NCBI GenBank assembly: GCA_021792365.1
Contig: JAJYUT010000001.1
Span: 372,001-436,000 of the forward strand
Reading direction: 5' to 3'
DNA from: Pseudomonadota bacterium
GTDB taxonomy: Bacteria > Pseudomonadota > Alphaproteobacteria > Dongiales > Dongiaceae
DNA: 64,000 nucleotides
In this document: positions 13,382 through 21,058 of the stretch, one piece after another
How the letters are laid out: each line of letters begins with the position of its first letter
Numbering within the stretch: position 1 is the stretch's first letter
The notes under the pieces: generated by a model
Databases searched by the model: none
Seen by the model: only the letters and a program-made list of their open reading frames with translations
Told to the model about the DNA's origin: nothing
Position numbers and translations under genes: made by a program

Positions 13382-15316
13382 ATGGCGCGGAACAGGCCCA
13401 GCATGGATGGTCCCATACGGGCGGCGCAATATCTGCGCATGTCCTCGGACAACCAGCGCTATTCCACGGAGAACCAGCAGAACGCCATCGCCGAGTATGC
13501 CCAGGCGCACGGCTATGACGTCGTCGCGAGCTACATCGATGCGGGGAAGAGCGGCCTCTCCCTGAAAGGCAGGGACGCGCTCAAGCAGCTGCTCAGCGAT
13601 GCGCTTGCCGTCAACCGCCCCTTCGACGCCATCCTGGTGCTGGATGTCAGCCGCTGGGGCCGGTTTCAAAACCCCGACCAGGCGGCGCATTACGAGTTCC
13701 TGTGCCGACAGGCCGGGGTGCATGTCGTGTATTGCGGCGAACCGTTCGGTGAGGACGTCGCCCCCATCACGACCATCGTCAAGCACCTGAAGCGCGTGAT
13801 GGCCGGCGAATACAGCCGCGAGCTGTCGGTGAAGCTCGCGCGCGCCCATCTTCAACAGGCACAACTGGGGTTTCGCCAGGGTGGGAGCCTGATCTACGGC
13901 TTCCGGCGGCTCCTGGTTGACCCCGAGCGCCGTCCCCGCCAGGTATTGAACCGAGGAGAGTCTAAGGCCCTGAGTTCGGACAAGGTCGTCGTGATCCCTG
14001 GGCCGCCGGAAGAGCTTGCCGTCATTCGGCGCATTTTCAGGCTCTATGTGCGCGATGGATTGTCCGTTCCTGCGATCGCCGAGCGCCTCGCGCGGTCCGG
14101 CGTGACGGGGTATCGTGGCAATCCTCTGAGGAAATGGACCATCCGGCACATCCTGCAGAATGAACTCTGCATCGGGCAGCTCACCTACAATCTGACCTCG
14201 AAGAGATTGCAAGGCCCCACGCTGAGGAATCCCGCGCCGGCCTGGACCAGGTTTTCAGTGTTCGAGCCGATCGTGCCGATCCGGCAGTTTCGCAGAGCCC
14301 AGGCGCTCCTTGCGCAAGAGCGACATCCGCGCTGGGACAAGGAAACCATCATCAGCGCCTTGCAGCGGCTGCTCGCGCAGAAGGGGCGTCTTTCGCAAAC
14401 ACTGATCAATGCAGCGGAGGATACACCATGCTCGGAGACCGTCACGAACTGGTTCGGGTCGCTGGACGCCGCCTACGCCGCCGCGGGTTATACCCCGCCG
14501 CCGCAGCCGCAATTTGGCATCAACGGAAAATATTGGAGCGAGAAGGCGGTTCTGGCCGGTCTGCGAAAGCTCCACGCCGCGCGGGGGCGCATCACGAACC
14601 GGCTGATCAGCGGCTCTGCCGATCTGCCGTCCCCGACCCACATCCGGCGCCACTTCGGCTCGCTGCCGGAAGCGATGCGGCAGGCAGGCTTGCTTGTTCC
14701 ATCCCATAGTGAGAAGCAGCTCGATGCCTGGCGGCGCCGACGGGCCGCCGGGGTCGACCAATACTATCTAGGCGTACGATGGACAGACGTGGAGCTGCTA
14801 CGCGCCCTGAAGCGGCTTCATAAACGATATGGGTACATCTCGAACATTCTGCTTAACCGCAATCACGACACACCGACCGCGTACTATTACGCCAAGCGGT
14901 TCGGCTCCGTCACCATGGCACGGCTCCTGGCGAGGGTACCCGTCGAGACGCTTTCGCAGTCGACCACCGCGGCGTGGAAGCGCAGGAGGGCAGGCAAGCT
15001 GATCGAGCAGGGGCCGCGCTATCCATTTCAGCATCCGGGCCTGCGCTATCGTTCCGACGAGATCCTGATCGGACTGAAGCGGTTGGCAGAACGGGTGGGG
15101 ATAATCTCAATGCACCGCATCGATGATGACCCAACGCTGCCTTCGGCCGCCACCGTGATCGGCCACTTTGGCTCCATGAAGGAGGCATATCGGTTGGCCG
15201 GATTGGTCCCGTTGGATGGAAGACGATTTGGAATACCACATGCCTGCAGTAGCGACCTTGCCCCCACAGGCCGGCGCCGGAGGACACGCGCTTTTCGTAG
15301 CGGGATTACGATATAG
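13382..15316 (+). CDS. Large serine recombinase with four C-terminal repeats
   Basis: The 644-aa protein has an N-terminal resolvase domain (about residues 12-155) with YLRMS, where Ser21 is the expected nucleophile, and LDVSRWGRF. A Recombinase domain follows (about 195-300: SVPAIAERLARSGV, LRKWTIRHILQNELCIGQ). The zinc ribbon and coiled coil usual in large serine integrases are absent. Instead there are four repeats starting near residues 320, 385, 467 and 558, each of the form L..L....G.is..li.....ps..t....FGS...a...aG. They resemble the homing-endonuclease-associated repeat found near HNH nucleases. An AGGGG site precedes the ATG. It could move this island or an embedded smaller element; no partner att site is evident. 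Confidence 0.88.
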   Translation: MARNRPSMDGPIRAAQYLRMSSDNQRYSTENQQNAIAEYAQAHGYDVVASYIDAGKSGLSLKGRDALKQLLSDALAVNRPFDAILVLDVSRWGRFQNPDQAAHYEFLCRQAGVHVVYCGEPFGEDVAPITTIVKHLKRVMAGEYSRELSVKLARAHLQQAQLGFRQGGSLIYGFRRLLVDPERRPRQVLNRGESKALSSDKVVVIPGPPEELAVIRRIFRLYVRDGLSVPAIAERLARSGVTGYRGNPLRKWTIRHILQNELCIGQLTYNLTSKRLQGPTLRNPAPAWTRFSVFEPIVPIRQFRRAQALLAQERHPRWDKETIISALQRLLAQKGRLSQTLINAAEDTPCSETVTNWFGSLDAAYAAAGYTPPPQPQFGINGKYWSEKAVLAGLRKLHAARGRITNRLISGSADLPSPTHIRRHFGSLPEAMRQAGLLVPSHSEKQLDAWRRRRAAGVDQYYLGVRWTDVELLRALKRLHKRYGYISNILLNRNHDTPTAYYYAKRFGSVTMARLLARVPVETLSQSTTAAWKRRRAGKLIEQGPRYPFQHPGLRYRSDEILIGLKRLAERVGIISMHRIDDDPTLPSAATVIGHFGSMKEAYRLAGLVPLDGRRFGIPHACSSDLAPTGRRRRTRAFRSGITI

Positions 15317-15759
15317 CAGTCTTGTGTTGAACAGGCATGCACGACCCTGCCATCCCTCACCTGGATGGCTGCGTCTATTCCTTCACTGCCTCAAGCAAGC
15401 CCCGCTGCCGTATACTCGGTGCAGCTGTCACGCCGCCGGAACTCAGGCGCTGAGCCTGAGCGTAGCGTTACCTGCAAGCAGCCTTATCGGAGCGAGGTGT
15501 TGACACACTTCCCTCCGGGCAGCTGGGCGTACCCGCGGGTATGGTGGTGGTTCACTCAACCACTGAGGCCGGTAGCCACTAAGATATCGTGGGGCGGGCA
15601 TCTGTTGTTGGGATGATCCGAAGCTGCCCGCGTCGGCACATGTTCCGGCTGTGCATGAAGGCGCTCAAGTCGAGATATACATTGAATCGCCGTCTTCGGG
15701 GCCGCGGAGGCTCGCTAAGCCCAAAAATTGGTAAGTTTCTGCAACGCTCTGGCCGATAC
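15317..15759. other. Non-coding stretch between recombinase and GntR genes
   Basis: I see no supported gene in these 443 bases. A local dyad, GCGCTGAGC...GCTCAGCGC-like, lies around 15447-15465 (CTCAGGCGCTGAGCCTGAG). The base composition drops towards the right, marking entry into the lower-GC catabolic cluster. An attachment site for the serine recombinase could lie here, but I cannot identify one. Confidence 0.35.
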
Positions 15760-16476
15760 TTAATCCCTGTACATGGTCATCACATACTCGAACTTGTTGG
15801 TGTCGAAATAGCTGATGGCGACTTCCACGGGTTGCCCGCCATGGACTAGGTATGTTCGGGTGGTCTTGAGCATCGGTGCGCGAGCGCGTACCCGAAGCTC
15901 TCTGGCCGCGATTGTGGGCGCTGTCACGGCGGTTATTTCTTGACGAACCTCTGCAATCGAAAACCCGTGCTCCTCTTCGAGCAGCGGATAGAATATACCT
16001 CGGTCCAGTCTGGACGAATGAAGATCCCGCGCCAACACCTTCGGAACGAATACTTCTTCGTAGGCGAAATCGCCCACCTCACTTTTGCTTCGTATGCCGC
16101 AGAAGCGATAGACTGCTTCGATATCTGTATCCCCGAGTCTTTCGGCAATCTCTCGTGGTGGTGAGATCAGCTTCGATCCGATGCTTCGATACTGAGTTTC
16201 CTCCGCATAGTAATTCAGATCGGAGAGCGATCCGGTCATGCGCACAGACGCGCCATGGTGAACGCCTTGCCGCACGAGCGTGCCCAAGCCTGATCGAGAA
16301 TAGAGGATGCCTCGACGCTTCAAGAGAGCAAGCGCTTGGCGAATGGTGATCCTGCTTGCTTGAAACTCCTGCTCGAGCAGCTTCTCCGTCGGCAGGGCTG
16401 CGCCAGGCTCATAGCGGCCTGATCGGATCTGTCGTTCAATCTTGTCGGCTATGTCGCGATAGAGGGTAGATATCAT
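15760..16476 (-). CDS. GntR-family regulator, HutC subfamily
   Basis: The 238-aa regulator has an N-terminal winged helix-turn-helix (LYRDIADKIERQIRSGRYEPG, LPTEKLLEQEFQASRITIRQAL, GLGTLV) and a C-terminal UTRA ligand-binding domain (about residues 85-235, with YEEVFVPKVLARDL and VEVAISYFDTNKFEYV). HutC-type regulators usually repress catabolic genes until a small effector binds. ATG at 16476 starts right at the domain. It lies downstream of atuA-DUF4387 on the same strand and probably controls that operon and the divergent ABC operon. A similar ATAACANNATAT motif precedes both this gene and the divergent promoter region. Confidence 0.92.
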   Translation of the reverse strand: MISTLYRDIADKIERQIRSGRYEPGAALPTEKLLEQEFQASRITIRQALALLKRRGILYSRSGLGTLVRQGVHHGASVRMTGSLSDLNYYAEETQYRSIGSKLISPPREIAERLGDTDIEAVYRFCGIRSKSEVGDFAYEEVFVPKVLARDLHSSRLDRGIFYPLLEEEHGFSIAEVRQEITAVTAPTIAARELRVRARAPMLKTTRTYLVHGGQPVEVAISYFDTNKFEYVMTMYRD

Positions 16477-16485
16477 ATAAAGAGC

Positions 16486-16497
16486 ATAACAACATAT
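16486..16497. promoter_or_regulatory. Candidate GntR operator, copy upstream of gntR
   Basis: ATAACAACATAT lies 10 bp upstream of the regulator's start. ATAACATTATAT at 18285-18296, between the two divergent operons, matches 10 of 12 positions. The shared AT-rich motif is a candidate site for the GntR protein. Confidence 0.4.
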
Positions 16498-16576
16498 TCT
16501 TTGCGATGACAAGGTTGTCCCTTGAAGAGCTGTATGGGCATTGCAAAAGAGCGCATAGGCACGCCGTCTCCATTCG

Positions 16577-16903
16577 TCACGGCCATGGCACCTGAATGTC
16601 CAACAATGGTGCGTGCTGCTGACAACCATATATATCCGTGTCGCCGAGCGATCCTTGTGTGGTGCGCCGCCGGAGTGTGAATTTGATGGCGAGGCCGGCA
16701 TCGAACTCGTGCAAGGAAAGCAACTCTCCCGGCTGGAGACCATAGAGTTGTGTTACGCTCGCGGGGGTTATCACTTTCGCTGCCTTGACCCGTTCGTAGG
16801 TCGAAGAATCACGGAAGATGACGTCGAACGTTAGTCGGAACGGCTTGGCGTTCTTGCTCCGCACGACGTGAGCGAGTTCTCCCAATGATTTCGTAGTCAT
16901 CAC
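16577..16903 (-). CDS. DUF4387 family protein
   Basis: The 108-aa protein matches DUF4387: LGELAHVVRSKNAKPFRLTFDVIF, then ITPASVTQLYGL and AIKFTLRR, and a late GDTDIYGCQQHAPLL. DUF4387 genes commonly sit beside AtuA-family genes, as here, and the pair probably acts together. The reaction is unknown. Its ATG overlaps the atuA stop (ATGA), so the two are translationally coupled. Confidence 0.92.
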   Translation of the reverse strand: MMTTKSLGELAHVVRSKNAKPFRLTFDVIFRDSSTYERVKAAKVITPASVTQLYGLQPGELLSLHEFDAGLAIKFTLRRRTTQGSLGDTDIYGCQQHAPLLDIQVPWP

Positions 16904-18255
16904 AAGTCCTCCAGGCGAATGGGGAATGGCGATAGAGGGTCAGGGATTTCCATAAGGTGATAGATCGAGAACTCATAGCACCGTCCGGCATCGATCTCCG
17001 AAGGAGAGTGGAGAAAGGCGAGATTACCGGCATTGTTTTTTTGTCCATCGTAGCTGTAGTGCAGGAGCGTTCCAGTGGTGACATGACAAATCGCGTGCGC
17101 TAGGTCCTGCGTCGGGGCGATAACCTCGGTCACGAGTCCGATCTCGTGCGCAGCCGAATTGAATGATCGTTCGAACGGCCCCATGACCGCATCCTTTCCA
17201 TACCTATGGAAAAGCAGCGTGAACGGCATCTCGTCCTGGAAATACCGCATCATCTTGGCGCGGACTTCATCGAGGATCGCGTCAATCCTCTCGATCATGG
17301 TGGGGCATCGAATGCCGGCAATCGAGATGGTTCGATAACCGACCGGCCGGACGCCTTCCAGCTTTACCTTGTACACGGCGTCCGGACGAAACCGCGATCC
17401 ACTGACACGAACCCGCCGTTCGTCTAATTGCGTGAACCGCGTCTGGGTCATGTCCACGCTGCCGCCCGGTCCGGCCTGAACGAGCGGGTCTTCGCGCTCA
17501 TAGAGGGAGTGGCCCGCCACGGAAGCGACCGTACACCGACGCTTCAGGCTGCCGGGTTCGACCACGAACCCATTCTTGTCCAAGGTTCCAAGAATGACAT
17601 CCATACCGAAGGGCTCGGCACAGAGAGCACCGCATTCGAGGATTTTCCCCATGTGAATGGCGGACCCCGGGTCGAACCCCTTCAGGATCGGGTAGGCTGC
17701 AATCACCGCGTCATCGCACGCCCGGCCCGCAAGAATGATTTTTGCGCCGGCTTCGAGGGCGGCGGCGATGGGCTCGGGCCCCATTTGGCCGACGATCGTC
17801 GTGCTGCTTTCGATTGTTTCCCTGGACGGAAGAGACCCGGCTTCGAAGTCGGACAGCTTTCCGTTGTTCAGCGCCTCGACGACGCTGCTCGCCGGGATTT
17901 CCGCAGAGATGGTTGCGAGCCGAAAGTGCCAGCCGTGCTTGCGTGCCAGGTCGCGGACAATGTCCGCCATCCAGTCGACCTGATCGTTCCGCCCACTGCC
18001 CCCGCAACTTCCCACGATCAACGGAACATTATTCTCAAGCGCTGCGGCGACCAACATCTCCATCTCTCGGGATATTGCTATCCTCGGAGCAAGCGGCTCG
18101 CCATCGCCAAGATAGAATGGGCCGGGATCGGTAGAACCGGCATCGACCGCGATCGCGGAAGGCCGCAGCGCCATTCCACGTGAAAGCGCTTCCGGGTCGA
18201 ACCCATAACCGAGAATTCCCGTTGGCGCCAGGATTCGAACGGTTTCCAATGTCAT
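16900..18255 (-). CDS. AtuA-family protein (DUF1446), acyclic terpene utilisation-like
   Basis: The 451-aa protein matches the AtuA/DUF1446 core: VRILAPTGILGYGF, AIAVDAGSTDPGPFYLG, LIVGSCGGSGRNDQVDWM, ILAGRACDDAVIAAYPI. Pseudomonas AtuA belongs to the citronellol/geraniol pathway but its reaction has not been established to my knowledge. Relatives occur in many other catabolic clusters with a DUF4387 partner. The transporter and N-methyl oxidoreductase next door suggest it acts on a polar compound here and not on a terpene. It heads the atuA-DUF4387-gntR strand and shares a divergent promoter region with the ABC operon. Confidence 0.88.
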   Translation of the reverse strand: MTLETVRILAPTGILGYGFDPEALSRGMALRPSAIAVDAGSTDPGPFYLGDGEPLAPRIAISREMEMLVAAALENNVPLIVGSCGGSGRNDQVDWMADIVRDLARKHGWHFRLATISAEIPASSVVEALNNGKLSDFEAGSLPSRETIESSTTIVGQMGPEPIAAALEAGAKIILAGRACDDAVIAAYPILKGFDPGSAIHMGKILECGALCAEPFGMDVILGTLDKNGFVVEPGSLKRRCTVASVAGHSLYEREDPLVQAGPGGSVDMTQTRFTQLDERRVRVSGSRFRPDAVYKVKLEGVRPVGYRTISIAGIRCPTMIERIDAILDEVRAKMMRYFQDEMPFTLLFHRYGKDAVMGPFERSFNSAAHEIGLVTEVIAPTQDLAHAICHVTTGTLLHYSYDGQKNNAGNLAFLHSPSEIDAGRCYEFSIYHLMEIPDPLSPFPIRLEDL

Positions 18256-18281
18256 CTCCCTGCATCGTCGTCACGCCAAAG

Positions 18282-18311
18282 ATTATAACATTATATTTTT
18301 TAAGTTGACAA
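18282..18311 (-). promoter_or_regulatory. atuA promoter with overlapping GntR-operator candidate
   Basis: On the minus strand TTGTCA (18306-18311) and TATAAT (18282-18287) are 18 bp apart and would start transcription about 20 nt upstream of the atuA ATG. TATAACATTATA (18284-18295) is an inverted repeat with 5-bp arms that overlaps the -10. On the plus strand TTGACA (18305-18310) could be the -35 of the divergent ABC operon, but its -10 is weak. Confidence 0.55.
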
Positions 18312-18468
18312 GCTATCGAACTAGCACCTAGTGTTTTTCAGCGTGAGCACGGCTGATGAAGACCGGATCGGCCTTGACTCTCAAGAACACGGCAGGTGTT
18401 TGGCCTTCCTCGTAGGACGAGCGAAGGTGCCGCCGAACTGCAGGCGTTTCGGATCTGGGAGGATGGTT

Positions 18469-19296
18469 ATGCTCAAGAGTGTCGCGCGGTTGGCGTCGCT
18501 GGTTGCGTGCGCAGCAACTTGTTTTGCGCCAGGGGCAATTGCACAGGACACATTCGCGAAGGTCAAGGAACGCGGAACAATCGTCGTCGGAGTGAAGAAC
18601 GACTACAAGCCGTGGGGATTCCTGGAGCCGTCCGGCAAGATCGTCGGAATGGAGATCGATCTGGTCGACGATATCGCAGGTCGGCTCGGCGTGAAGGCCG
18701 AGCTGGTGCCGGTAACCAGCGCCAACCGCATGGAATTCCTGAATCAAGGACGGATCGATTTGATCGTCGCGACGATGGGCGACAATCCTGCCCGACGGGA
18801 AGTCATCGGCATGATTGAGCCTCCGTATTACGCGGGTGGCAGCAACGTCCTGGCGCACCGGTCGGCCGGATTGACCGAATGGGCAGACCTCAAGGATCGC
18901 CGGGTCTGCGCGGTCGAAGGTGCGTACTTTAATCGCCGAGTGACGAAGTTGTATGCACCTGAGCTCATAACTTTCCCGGCCGTGCCCGAGGCGATGAATG
19001 CACTCCGCGGGGGCAATTGCATCGCCTTTCTGTTCGATGCCACCCTCATAGAATCGACGCTGGCTGAGGGAAGCCCGGAATGGCAGGATTTTGAGATGCC
19101 GCTCGTAACCGAGGATCCCCAGGCCTGGGCTATCGGTATTCGCAAGGATGATCTCTCCAGCCCGTTTGGCGAGTTTCTGCGCAAGCTGAGCGAAGACTGG
19201 CATGCCAGCGGGACGCTGTTGGCTCTCGAAGAGAAGTGGGGGATTAAGAGCAGCCCGTTCCTTCAGGAGTTGCACGACAAGTACAAGACGCAGTGA
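18469..19296 (+). CDS. ABC transporter substrate-binding protein, polar amino acid type
   Basis: The 275-aa periplasmic protein has a signal peptide (LKSVARLASLVACAATCFAPGAIAQ, cleavage about residue 25). It then shows the family 3 solute-binding fold: GTIVVGVKNDYKPWGFLEPSGK, GMEIDLVDDIAGRLGV, VPVTSANRMEFLNQGRIDLI. This family binds polar amino acids, opines, betaines and similar solutes. GGGAGG 6 nt before ATG at 18469 decides the start over an ATG 6 nt upstream. It leads an operon with two permeases, the oxidoreductase and the ATPase, so its ligand is probably the oxidoreductase substrate or a precursor. Confidence 0.93.
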   Translation: MLKSVARLASLVACAATCFAPGAIAQDTFAKVKERGTIVVGVKNDYKPWGFLEPSGKIVGMEIDLVDDIAGRLGVKAELVPVTSANRMEFLNQGRIDLIVATMGDNPARREVIGMIEPPYYAGGSNVLAHRSAGLTEWADLKDRRVCAVEGAYFNRRVTKLYAPELITFPAVPEAMNALRGGNCIAFLFDATLIESTLAEGSPEWQDFEMPLVTEDPQAWAIGIRKDDLSSPFGEFLRKLSEDWHASGTLLALEEKWGIKSSPFLQELHDKYKTQ

Positions 19297-19350
19297 GTCC
19301 GGCGTCTTGGCTCGGCTTCGAACCGTCACCTAAATCAGGGACCCGGCGCA

Positions 19351-20097
19351 ATGGGCGAGATCGAAAGCTTCTTCGTCTGGCTTAACGAGGCGCACGGCAT
19401 CAATCTGTCGATATTCTACGATGCTTTCGACAGAAGCCGCCTGCTTCGCGGCGCATTAACCACGATAAGCCTATCCTGCATCTGCTTGGTGCTGAGCATC
19501 GCGATCGGGATTGCCGGCGCCTGGCTGCAGGGATCGCGCGTTCGCCTCGTTCGGAACGTCGTTCAAGTCTATATCCAGTTCTTTCGTAACACTCCTCCGC
19601 TGGTACAGCTGTTCTTCTTTTACTTCGCGCTTGGAAGCATCCTGCCGATGGTTCAGGACACCCATGGCGCCGATGTCCCCCTGATCAGCAATTTCGGGTG
19701 GGCCGTCATATCCTTCTCGTTCTTCGCCGGCGCGTTCAATGTAGAGATCTTCCGCGCCGGTATAGAGGCCGTGCCGAGAACGACGGTTGAGGCAGCGGAA
19801 GCTCTAGGTTACAGCCGTCTCAAAGCGTACATATGGATCATCCTGCCGCTGGCATTCCGGGTGTGTCTGCCGGCGCTCAACAACAACCTCGTCAATCTCG
19901 TCAAAACGACGACCCTCGCATACGCCATAGGCGTGCCGGAACTCTTCTACGCGGCGGCCCAGATCTGGTCTGAGGTCCTCAATGTCCAAGAGATGATGAA
20001 TGTGCTGCTCGTCGCGTTTGTCGCCATCGTGGGCGCGGTCGTTTGGCTCGTAGCCCGCGTAGAGCGACTTCTGCGAATTCCGGGGTACCACGCATGA
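19351..20097 (+). CDS. Amino acid ABC transporter permease (HisM/HisQ type)
   Basis: The 248-aa inner-membrane protein has about five or six membrane helices. The typical FFRNTPPLVQLFFFYFAL stretch and the EAA loop (EAAEALGYSRLKAYIWIILPLAFR) that contacts the ATPase are present. Its stop overlaps the next permease start by ATGA. It forms a heterodimer with that second permease in the usual polar-amino-acid importer layout. Confidence 0.93.
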   Translation: MGEIESFFVWLNEAHGINLSIFYDAFDRSRLLRGALTTISLSCICLVLSIAIGIAGAWLQGSRVRLVRNVVQVYIQFFRNTPPLVQLFFFYFALGSILPMVQDTHGADVPLISNFGWAVISFSFFAGAFNVEIFRAGIEAVPRTTVEAAEALGYSRLKAYIWIILPLAFRVCLPALNNNLVNLVKTTTLAYAIGVPELFYAAAQIWSEVLNVQEMMNVLLVAFVAIVGAVVWLVARVERLLRIPGYHA

Positions 20098-20945
20098 CCA
20101 CGCAAACCGATTTGCCAGTCCTCCTCCCATTCACCTTGGGATCGTCCGCCACCCCTCGCCGAAAGGCATGCCTCCTCAGGCCGGCGACCTGGTGTTCGAT
20201 CCTGGTTGTGGCAGCCCTCGCCGGGGCGGCGACGGCTAATGCGAGCGCGAGCGCGGCCATTGTCTCCGGGGTCATCCCGACTATGTGGAAGTGGGCGCCC
20301 CTCGTCCTGCAGGGGTTCGCATTCAATCTTCTGGTGAGCGTTCTCTCCATGGCGATCGGAACGTTGGCCGGTCTATTTTTGGGCCTCGCCCAGGTATCGC
20401 TCTATGGACCGGTTCGGCGTACATCCTGGCTCGCCACTCAGTTCTTTCGGAATGCGCCATGGCTGGTTCTCCTATTCTACTGCATGTACTTGCTGCCGTT
20501 CGAGATCGAGATCTTCGGCCTAACAATTCTACTGCCGGCCTGGTGCAAAGCCGTCATCGGACTTTCACTGCCGGTCATGGCTAATGTCGCGGAAATTGTG
20601 CGTGGTGGTATTCAGTCGATCCCGCTTACGCAGTGGGAGTCTGCCGAGGCGCTGGCATTCTCAAGACGGCAAACGATCTGGATGATCATCTTGCCTCAAT
20701 GCCTGAAGCGAATGGCGCCACCATGGATGAACCTCTACGCGATCCTCACCATGGCGACGACACTTGTGTCCCTGGTGGGAGTCCAGGAATCTATGACCAT
20801 GACACGGGCCGCGCTGGTCGCAGAAGCGCGGACTGATCTCTTCATACCGATGTACATGATGCTACTCGCACTGTTCGCCCTCTATTGCTACCCGATCGCG
20901 CGCTGGACGCAGAGGCTCGAGCGGAAGTTCGCAGTTCGAGACTAA
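20094..20945 (+). CDS. Amino acid ABC transporter permease, second subunit
   Basis: The 283-aa permease has a longer N-terminal region than its partner, with a membrane helix at about residues 33-60. The core shows QFFRNAPWLVLLFYCMY and the EAA loop SAEALAFSRRQTIWMIILPQ. ATG at 20094 overlaps the upstream stop, so translation is coupled. Together with the first permease and the ATPase encoded at 23504 it completes the importer. Confidence 0.92.
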   Translation: MTTQTDLPVLLPFTLGSSATPRRKACLLRPATWCSILVVAALAGAATANASASAAIVSGVIPTMWKWAPLVLQGFAFNLLVSVLSMAIGTLAGLFLGLAQVSLYGPVRRTSWLATQFFRNAPWLVLLFYCMYLLPFEIEIFGLTILLPAWCKAVIGLSLPVMANVAEIVRGGIQSIPLTQWESAEALAFSRRQTIWMIILPQCLKRMAPPWMNLYAILTMATTLVSLVGVQESMTMTRAALVAEARTDLFIPMYMMLLALFALYCYPIARWTQRLERKFAVRD

Positions 20946-21058
20946 ACGACAACGCTGGATGAAAGATGCGCCCCGCGAGGGCGGGGAGCGATGCTGCGCG
21001 GGCATCGCACAGGACCAACCACCTTATGAAGGTATCAGAGACAACAGGAGATCGATCG

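Noticed and set aside
15447-15465. Dyad CTCAGGCGCTGAGCCTGAG as the attachment site of the serine recombinase
   Set aside because: One imperfect dyad without a second copy or a junction to compare gives no support for an att site.
18228-18250. tRNA-like T-arm sequence (GTTCGAATCCTGGCGCC on the minus strand)
   Set aside because: It falls inside the start of the atuA gene, where it encodes VRILAP, and no acceptor, D or anticodon arm can be built around it.
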